From Candidatus Faecousia faecipullorum (lineage in GTDB: Bacteria > Bacillota > Clostridia > Oscillospirales > Oscillospiraceae), in NCBI GenBank assembly GCA_018710805.1, contig DVJG01000214.1, positions 1 to 11,353 on the forward strand: 11,353 nt of DNA, written 5' to 3'. The notes below the pieces were generated by a model. The model was not told the DNA's origin. It saw only the letters and a list, made by a program, of their open reading frames with translations, and did no database searches. Position 1 is the stretch's first letter, and each line of letters opens with the position of its first letter. Of this stretch, positions 6,186 through 11,353 are shown in pieces. The position numbers and the translations under genes are program-made.

Positions 6186-7454
6186 TCAAAGCCTCCGGCA
6201 GGCGGCGGCCAGCTCCCGCAGGGTGCTGCAGGGAATCATGGGCACCAGTTCCGCGGTGGCCTGGATGGTCCTTACATACTGCCAGTTCTTTTCCGGAATG
6301 GGGTTGAGGAAAATGACCCGCCCTGCCAGACGCTTTGCCTCTGCAAGGGCCCCCATGGCCCGGGGGAAGTCAATGGTTTTCGTGTCCGACAGGATGAGCA
6401 GGGTGCTTCCGGCGGTGAGCACCGGCGGGCGCAGGCTGCAAAGCTCCTGGAGAGCCGTGCCCAGGTCCGTGCCCCGGCCGTAAATGCCGGTTTCCTTGAC
6501 GTAAGAGCGGAACCGGTCCATATTCTGCAGCTGAAAGGCGTCGGCCTCCACCATGGTCTCGGAAAAGAGAAAGGTTCGGGAACTGTCCGCCGCCTCCCCC
6601 AGGCTTTGGATAAACCGCAGGGCAAATTCCGAAAACTGGACCATGGACCCGGACACGTCGCAGAGCATAACCAGGTGCTTGCGCCGCCGGGGCTTCCGGC
6701 GGAACTTGAGACGATGGAGGCTTCCTCCTGTTTCCAGGCCCTTGCGGATGGTCCGGCGGAAGTCCAGTTTTCCTCCGTGGCCTCCGGAGCGGCGCTTTGC
6801 GGCCAGCTCACCGTTGATCTGCCGGGCCACGGCCTGAATCAGCTCGATGGCCTTGGGGATTTCCGTGTCCCGGAAGTCGGAGATGTCCCGGTAGAGGATG
6901 CCGATGTCCGGGTCCGCCGCCTCGCCTCCCAGCCCGGCGTTTTCCAGGAGCATCTGCTGCTCCAGCAGGGTCCGGGTGAAGACGGAATGGATAAATTCGC
7001 TGTATAGCTTGGGGTTCCGCTCGGCGCTGCCCCGGTACTTGTCCATGAAGTTCCGCAGACGCTGACGGGCTTCCTCCGGCATGGCGGCGTAGGTTTCCCG
7101 CTGTTTTTCGCTCAGGTCCATGGGCTTGCCGGCCAGCTGCAGCTCCTCCTGAGCCTGACGGCGGTTTTCTTCCAGCTCCTGTTCCCGCTGGGCCTGTTCC
7201 TGGGCCTGCTTCCGCATGGCCTCCTCCGACAGGAAAAAGGCGTCAAAGCAGCGGTCAAAGGCAATCTGTTCTTCCCGGCTCTTGGCGTAGACCGTCCGCA
7301 GTGCGGTTTTCACCGCCTTCCGGTCTCCCATGCCAAGCTCCGTGAGCAGCTTGGCCGCGTCCTCGGTTTCCTTGGGGCTGAGGGCCAGGCCCTCCAGCCG
7401 CAGCATTCTGGAAAAGGCCGTGAGCTTTTCCAGATAGACCTTGGGGTCATCCAT
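6186..7454 (-). CDS. CoxE-type von Willebrand factor A (VWA) protein
   Basis: The protein has 422 residues. The helical N-terminal half includes a Glu/Gln-rich, probable coiled-coil stretch (about 78-108). A basic segment (233-259) leads into a VWA domain with a complete MIDAS metal site: DVSGS (266-270), T329 in GTD and D357 in LSD. No signal peptide or membrane segment is visible, so it is cytosolic. Proteins of this kind (PF05762; CoxE, ViaA) work with MoxR-type ATPases, which here is the gene directly upstream. Such pairs act as chaperones or metal-cofactor inserters; CoxD/CoxE mature Mo-Cu CO dehydrogenase. The client in this organism is unknown and no candidate enzyme is in the window. 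The ATG at 7454 overlaps the ATPase stop by 8 nt, with GAGGG 8 nt upstream. Confidence 0.88.
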   Translation of the reverse strand: MDDPKVYLEKLTAFSRMLRLEGLALSPKETEDAAKLLTELGMGDRKAVKTALRTVYAKSREEQIAFDRCFDAFFLSEEAMRKQAQEQAQREQELEENRRQAQEELQLAGKPMDLSEKQRETYAAMPEEARQRLRNFMDKYRGSAERNPKLYSEFIHSVFTRTLLEQQMLLENAGLGGEAADPDIGILYRDISDFRDTEIPKAIELIQAVARQINGELAAKRRSGGHGGKLDFRRTIRKGLETGGSLHRLKFRRKPRRRKHLVMLCDVSGSMVQFSEFALRFIQSLGEAADSSRTFLFSETMVEADAFQLQNMDRFRSYVKETGIYGRGTDLGTALQELCSLRPPVLTAGSTLLILSDTKTIDFPRAMGALAEAKRLAGRVIFLNPIPEKNWQYVRTIQATAELVPMIPCSTLRELAAACRRL

Positions 7455-8337
7455 GGCAGTGGCCCTCGCAGGGGTGGCTTTCTTCTCCGCAGGTCCCGCA
7501 GCAGGCTTTCCGGCTCAGGTCTTCGCAGTCCAGACCTGCCAGGTCCTCGTTGTTTTTGAGGACAAATCCCGCAGTCTGCCGCAGGGCGTCGGGAGTCAGC
7601 TCCCGCTTGCCCAGAGCGTCCAATGCTGCGGCCCAGTCCAGGGTCTCGGCGATGGAGGGCTTTTTGAGAATGGTGTCGCTGTCCCGCAGGGCGTGAACCG
7701 CCAGGGCCACCTGGCCCGCCAGACGGTCGTCGATGTGGGGAAGCTTCACCCGGAGAATGGCCAGCTCCTTTTCCACATCGGGATATTCCATATATAGGTA
7801 GGCGCAGCGGCGGCGCAGGGCCTCGCTGAGGGGCCGGGCCCGGTTGGAGGTCAGCACCACAAAGGGAACGGTCTTTGCCCGGACGGTGCCCAGCTCCGGA
7901 ATGGAGATCTGCATCTCCGAGAGAAGCTCCAGAAGAAAGGCCTCGAATTCCTCGTCGGACTTGTCGATTTCGTCAATCAGCAGCACCACGGGCTTTTCGG
8001 ACCGGATGGACTTCAAAAGGGGCCGCTCCAGAAGATACGCCTCTCCGAAGAGGCTGCTTTCCTCCTTGCCCAGCTGAATGGCAAGAAGCTGCTTCTGATA
8101 GTTCCACTCGTAGAGTGCCTTGCTCTCGTCCAGGCCCTCATAGCACTGGAGCCGCACCAGGTCCCGGTCCAGGACCGATGCCATGACCTTGGCGATTTCC
8201 GTTTTGCCTACGCCGGCGGCGCCCTCAATGAGCAGGGGGCGGCCCAGCTGCAGGGCTACATACAATGTGGTGGCCAGGGTGTCGTCGTAGACATACCCCG
8301 CCTGGGTCATTTTTGCTTTCATTTCGTTGATATTCAT
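7447..8337 (-). CDS. MoxR-family AAA+ ATPase with a Cys/His-rich C-terminal tail
   Basis: The protein has 296 residues. AAA+ motifs are Walker A GAAGVGKT (39-46), Walker B VVLLIDEID (117-125), sensor-1 TSN (163-165) and an arginine-finger candidate in RRR (175-177). FVVLTSNRARPLSEALRRRC is the usual MoxR form. MoxR ATPases form ring oligomers that remodel or activate protein complexes together with a VWA partner, here the next gene. I choose ATG at 8337 because GGAGGT sits 6 nt upstream; an in-frame ATG at 8352 has no such site. The last 26 residues are unusual: C271, C279, C280, C283, H288, C290, H293, C294 and H295 form a dense possible metal-binding tail, not a core feature of MoxR domains. 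Its last codons overlap the start of the VWA gene. Confidence 0.88.
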   Translation of the reverse strand: MNINEMKAKMTQAGYVYDDTLATTLYVALQLGRPLLIEGAAGVGKTEIAKVMASVLDRDLVRLQCYEGLDESKALYEWNYQKQLLAIQLGKEESSLFGEAYLLERPLLKSIRSEKPVVLLIDEIDKSDEEFEAFLLELLSEMQISIPELGTVRAKTVPFVVLTSNRARPLSEALRRRCAYLYMEYPDVEKELAILRVKLPHIDDRLAGQVALAVHALRDSDTILKKPSIAETLDWAAALDALGKRELTPDALRQTAGFVLKNNEDLAGLDCEDLSRKACCGTCGEESHPCEGHCHG

Positions 8338-8360
8338 GGCGATACCTCCCATTTTCTTAT

Positions 8361-8366
8361 ATTATA
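8361..8366 (-). promoter_or_regulatory. Extended -10 promoter of the moxR-VWA operon
   Basis: On the minus strand TGC precedes a consensus TATAAT (8366-8361), an extended -10. At the expected distance the -35 is poor (TTTCTA), as is usual for extended -10 promoters. The start would be near 8354, only about 17 nt before the ATG at 8337. The same TGCTATAAT occurs in the dnaD promoter. Confidence 0.65.
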
Positions 8367-8625
8367 GCATAGGCCCGGGAAAATAGAAAGAACATATTAT
8401 TGGCAGGGAAATGTATAAAAATTCGGTATAACGGAATCCGGAGAAAACCCTTCCGCCCAAGAGGCACGTTCCCTTCAAATGCCGTGACGGCTGTGAATTT
8501 CTGCATACATTTTTCCGATATCTGCATAAAAACAGAGAGATTTTATGCAATATGACGTAAAAACACAGACGTGGGCCCCTGTTCCCGGCAAAGCCGCCGA
8601 AATCTGCTTTTTGGGTGGCGAACGG
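8367..8625. other. Divergent intergenic region between moxR and argG
   Basis: This AT-rich stretch separates the divergent moxR and argG promoters and contains no credible gene. It carries TCTGCATA twice (8500-8507 and 8521-8528), exactly 21 bp apart, and a perfect 9-bp inverted repeat TGCATAAAA/TTTTATGCA (8523-8531 and 8541-8549). There is also a small GC palindrome, GCCGTGACGGC (8481-8491). The TGCAT-type halves resemble degenerate ARG-box halves, so distal ArgR/AhrC binding is possible but unproven. Nothing else stands out. Confidence 0.5.
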
Positions 8626-8654
8626 TTGACAACTGTCCGCGGCGGGAGTATAAT
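8626..8654 (+). promoter_or_regulatory. Consensus sigma-A promoter of argGH
   Basis: TTGACA (8626-8631), a 17-nt spacer and TATAAT (8649-8654) match the consensus at all twelve positions. Transcription should start near 8661, giving a leader of about 47 nt before the argG ATG. Such a strong promoter is what one expects for a gene held down by a repressor. Confidence 0.92.
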
Positions 8655-8678
8655 CCTTGTATGAATTCTCAAACACAC

Positions 8679-8691
8679 TGAATATTATTCA
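8679..8691. promoter_or_regulatory. ARG-box-like operator for ArgR/AhrC
   Basis: TGAATATTATTCA is a perfect odd palindrome built from TGAAT and ATTCA, the two halves of the ARG box known from E. coli and Bacillus. The usual spacing between halves is 4 bp and here it is 3. A further TGAAT begins 17 bp upstream at 8662. The site lies just after the expected transcription start of argG, a normal place for repression by arginine-bound ArgR/AhrC. The regulator gene is not in the window. Confidence 0.6.
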
Positions 8692-8707
8692 TTCGGAGGC
8701 AAAGATC

Positions 8708-9928
8708 ATGAGCAAGCAAACCATTAAGAAAATCGTTCTCGCCTATTCCGGCGGCCTGGATACGTCCATTATCATCCCCTGGCTGAAGGAGCACTATGAC
8801 AACCCGGAAATCATTGCCGTGGCGGGCAATGTGGGCCAGATGGACGAGCTGGAAGGCCTTGAGGAAAAGGCCCTTGCCACGGGAGCCAGCAAGCTCATTG
8901 TGGCGGACCTCATTGACGAAATGGTGGACGAGGTCATCATCCCCTCTCTCAAAATGGGGGCAAAATACGAGACCTACCTTCTGGGCACCGCCTTTGCCAG
9001 ACCTGTAATCGGCAAGAAGCTGGCGGAGATCGCCCTGGCAGAAGGAGCCGACGCCATTGCCCACGGCGCCACAGGCAAGGGCAACGACCAGGTGCGTTTT
9101 GAACTGGCCATCAAGCGGTTCGCCCCCAACATGAAGATCATCGCCCCCTGGCGGGAGTGGGATATCAAGTCCCGGGACGAGGAAATTGACTACGCCGAGG
9201 CCCACAACGTGCCCCTGAAAATCAGCCGGGAGACCAGCTACTCCAAGGACAAGAACCTCTGGCACCTGAGCCACGAAGGCCTGGACCTGGAGGACCCCTC
9301 CAACGAGCCGGATTACGACAAGCCCGGCTTCCTGGAAATGGGCGTGTCCCCCGCCATGGCCCCCGACGCTCCTACCTATGTAACCTTGGATTTTGAGCAG
9401 GGCGCCCCGGTGGCCATTGACGGCGAGAAGATGAAGGCTTCCAAAATCATTGAAAAGCTCAACGCCCTGGGCGGCGCCAACGGCATCGGCATCATCGACA
9501 TTGTGGAAAACCGTCTGGTGGGCATGAAGGACCGGGGCGTCTATGAGACGCCCGGCGGCACCATCCTCTACTTTGCCCATCAGCAGCTGGAAATGCTCAC
9601 GGTGGACAAGGACACCATGCACCTGAAGCAGAAGCTGGCCGTGGATTATGCGGACCTCATCTACAACGGCAAGTGGTACTCTCCCCTCCAGGAGGCCCTG
9701 ACGGCCTTTGCCAACAAGGCCAACGAGTACGTCACCGGCACGGTGAAGCTGAAGCTCTACAAAGGCAACATCATCCCCGCAGGCACCACCTCTCCCTACT
9801 CTCTCTACTCCGAGAATCTGGTGACCTTCGGCGAAAGCGACTACGACCAGGCCCAGGCCGCAGGCTTCATCAACCTCTGGGGCCTGCCCACCAAGGTCCA
9901 GGCCCTGCGGGAACAGGGAAAACTGTAA
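8708..9928 (+). CDS. argG: Argininosuccinate synthase
   Basis: This 406-residue cytoplasmic enzyme joins citrulline and aspartate to argininosuccinate with ATP going to AMP and PPi, the penultimate step of arginine synthesis. The N-terminal ATP-pyrophosphatase P-loop is SGGLDTS (14-20). ATGKGNDQVRFE (121-132) and SYSKDKNLWHLSHEG (177-191) are conserved substrate-site segments, and VGMKDRGVYETPGGT (271-285) is typical of the C-terminal multimerisation part. The length is normal for the family. ATG at 8708 is chosen, with GGAGG 8 nt upstream; the open frame back to 8657 runs through the promoter leader and ARG-box. argH follows 61 nt later on the same strand. Regulation is probably by ArgR/AhrC. 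Confidence 0.97.
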   Translation: MSKQTIKKIVLAYSGGLDTSIIIPWLKEHYDNPEIIAVAGNVGQMDELEGLEEKALATGASKLIVADLIDEMVDEVIIPSLKMGAKYETYLLGTAFARPVIGKKLAEIALAEGADAIAHGATGKGNDQVRFELAIKRFAPNMKIIAPWREWDIKSRDEEIDYAEAHNVPLKISRETSYSKDKNLWHLSHEGLDLEDPSNEPDYDKPGFLEMGVSPAMAPDAPTYVTLDFEQGAPVAIDGEKMKASKIIEKLNALGGANGIGIIDIVENRLVGMKDRGVYETPGGTILYFAHQQLEMLTVDKDTMHLKQKLAVDYADLIYNGKWYSPLQEALTAFANKANEYVTGTVKLKLYKGNIIPAGTTSPYSLYSENLVTFGESDYDQAQAAGFINLWGLPTKVQALREQGKL

Positions 9929-9946
9929 TCCGAACAATTTCAGCAT

Positions 9947-9966
9947 GGGAGGGGCTTGCCCCTCCC
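9947..9966 (+). repeat. argG-argH intercistronic hairpin, related to the MITE-like element's tip
   Basis: GGGAGGGG and CCCCTCCC pair as a perfect 8-bp stem with a CTTG loop. No T-tract follows (GTCTTATAAAAGG), so termination would be weak at best. It may modulate argH translation or mRNA stability. The 19 nt 9947-9965 differ from 4704-4722 at only three positions, two of them compensating within the stem-loop pattern, which suggests shared origin with the repeat at 4696-4959. Confidence 0.65.
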
Positions 9967-9989
9967 GTCTTATAAAAGGGGAAATCACT

Positions 9990-11353
9990 ATGGCAAAGCT
10001 GTGGGCCGGACGGACATCCGGCGATGTGGACGCAATTGCGGACGACTTTAATTCCTCCATCTCCTTCGACAGCCGGATGTATGCCCAGGATATCACGGGC
10101 TCCATGGCTCACGCTGCCATGCTGGGAGCCAAGGGCATTATCAAAAAGGCCGAGGCCGAGACCCTGATTGAAGGCCTCCAGGGGATTCTGGATGACCTGA
10201 ATTCCGGGGCGCTCTCCTTCGACATGACCTGTGAGGATATCCATATGTTTGTGGAGCAGGTTCTGACGGACCGTCTGGGAGACGTGGGCAAAAAGCTCCA
10301 CACCGCCCGTTCCCGGAACGACCAGGTGGCCCTGGACCTGCGGATGTATCTCCGCTCCGAGATTGACGCCATGGTGCCGCTGATTCAGGCGCTTCTGGGT
10401 GCCATTGTAGAACAGGCGGAAGCCAACAAAACCGCCATTATGCCGGGCTACACCCATTTGCAGCGGGCCCAGCCCATTCTCTTCTCCCACCACATCCTGG
10501 CCTATGCCATGATGCTCCTGCGGGACCTAGAACGGCTTTCGGACTGCCGCCGCCGGATGAATGTGAGCCCCATCGGCTGCTGCGCCCTGGCGGGAACCAC
10601 CTACGATACGGACCGGAACTTCGAGGCGGAGAAGCTGGGCTTTGACGGCATCGTGAGAAACTCCATTGACGGCGTCTCGGACCGGGATTTCTGCCTGGAG
10701 CTTCTGGGGGACCTGGCAACCCTTATGATGCACCTGAGCCGGTTTTCCGAGGAGCTCATCCTCTGGTCCAGCTGGGAGTTCCGGTTTATCTCCCTTTCCG
10801 ACGCCTATACCACGGGCTCCTCCATTATGCCCCAGAAGAAGAACCCCGACATGGCGGAGCTGGTCCGGGGCAAAACAGGCCGGGTCTACGGGGACCTGAT
10901 GGCCCTGCTCACCACCCTCAAGGGCCTGCCCCTGGCCTACAACAAGGATATGCAGGAGGACAAGGAGGCGGTGTTCGACGCGGTGGACACGGTGAAGCAG
11001 TGCCTTGGGGTTTTTGCCCCCATGGTAAAAACCATGACCGTGAAGGCGGAGAATATGAGCAAGGCCGCCCAGGAAGGGTTCATCAACGCCACGGACCTGG
11101 CGGACTATCTGGTGAAAAAGGGCCTGCCCTTCCGCAACGCTTATAAAATCTCCGGCAGAATCGTGGCAGCCTGCATCGAACAGGGCTGTGTCCTGGAGGA
11201 AATGCCCCTTTCCCAGTATAAAACCTTCTCCGACTGCTTTGAAGAGGACCTGTACGACGCCATCAGCCTCAGAACCTGTGTGGAAAAGCGCATCTCCGAA
11301 GGCGGCACCAGCCTGTCTTCCGTAGAAAAGCAGATCGCCTGGGTGAAGCAGTT
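9990..11353 (+). CDS. argH: Argininosuccinate lyase (C-terminal end cut by window edge)
   Basis: 454 residues are visible without a stop, and the family is usually about 455-470 long, so only a few residues are missing. The enzyme splits argininosuccinate into arginine and fumarate, the last step of arginine synthesis, as a homotetramer. Fumarase/aspartase superfamily regions are present: HTARSRNDQ (104-112), PGYTHLQ (152-158) and the signature GSSIMPQKKNP (276-286), whose flexible loop holds the catalytic serine. The start WAGRTSGDVD (5-14) fits ArgH. ATG at 9990 is chosen, with AAGGGG about 8 nt upstream. It lies 61 nt after argG and is probably cotranscribed from the argG promoter through the intercistronic hairpin. 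Confidence 0.97.
   Translation, partial: MAKLWAGRTSGDVDAIADDFNSSISFDSRMYAQDITGSMAHAAMLGAKGIIKKAEAETLIEGLQGILDDLNSGALSFDMTCEDIHMFVEQVLTDRLGDVGKKLHTARSRNDQVALDLRMYLRSEIDAMVPLIQALLGAIVEQAEANKTAIMPGYTHLQRAQPILFSHHILAYAMMLLRDLERLSDCRRRMNVSPIGCCALAGTTYDTDRNFEAEKLGFDGIVRNSIDGVSDRDFCLELLGDLATLMMHLSRFSEELILWSSWEFRFISLSDAYTTGSSIMPQKKNPDMAELVRGKTGRVYGDLMALLTTLKGLPLAYNKDMQEDKEAVFDAVDTVKQCLGVFAPMVKTMTVKAENMSKAAQEGFINATDLADYLVKKGLPFRNAYKISGRIVAACIEQGCVLEEMPLSQYKTFSDCFEEDLYDAISLRTCVEKRISEGGTSLSSVEKQIAWVKQ

Noticed and set aside
8669..10105. 478-codon minus-strand open frame covering argG and the start of argH
   Set aside because: It is antisense to two clearly recognised genes, has no recognisable motifs, and its length is explained by GC-rich codon bias leaving few stops on the opposite strand.

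Overview
The window is a GC-rich chromosomal stretch from a Gram-positive, Clostridia-type bacterium. A DnaD-family initiation protein sits beside a DnaI/DnaC-type helicase loader, a pairing typical of Bacillota. Shine-Dalgarno sites are strong (GGAGG type), and four promoters have clear sigma-A elements. High GC, short intergenic hairpin repeats and a TrpX-type transporter suggest a gut Oscillospirales (Oscillospiraceae/Ruminococcaceae-like) genome. That placement is an inference from gene content and base composition, not a database result.

Region 1 (1-2825, minus strand) is one operon. It reads from a consensus-like promoter at 2797-2825 through dnaD-like, dnaC/dnaI-like, a Gph-type HAD phosphatase and a YfbR-type HD 5'-deoxynucleotidase, which is cut by the left edge. 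The spacings are tiny or overlapping: a GTG start 3 nt after a stop, an ATGA overlap, then a 24-nt gap. Replication-initiation proteins are therefore expected to be made together with two small-metabolite phosphatases.

Region 2 (2887-6099, minus strand) is a three-gene ABC importer of the TrpX/PF04392 class: lipoprotein, permease of the branched-chain amino-acid type, and ATPase. It has its own promoter at 6071-6099 and a strong intrinsic terminator at 2887-2924. Between the lipoprotein and permease genes lies a 375-bp gap. Most of it is a roughly 264-bp MITE-like element (4696-4959) with ~52-bp imperfect terminal inverted repeats, TA at both ends and several internal hairpins.

Region 3 (6186-8366, minus strand) is a MoxR-type AAA+ ATPase followed, with an 8-nt overlap, by a CoxE-type von Willebrand factor A protein. 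This is a classic ATPase/VWA chaperone pair. The ATPase ends in an unusual Cys/His-rich tail.

Region 4 (8367-11353, plus strand) holds divergently transcribed argG and argH (argH is cut by the right edge), the last two steps of arginine synthesis. A textbook TTGACA-17-TATAAT promoter is followed by an ARG-box-like palindrome just after the expected transcription start. The argG-argH gap contains a hairpin whose sequence closely resembles the tip of the MITE-like element.

Most of the window is housekeeping. The items that merit a second look are the MITE-like element inside the transporter operon, its related hairpin between argG and argH, and the Cys/His tail on the MoxR protein. I did not find a clearly new multi-gene system.
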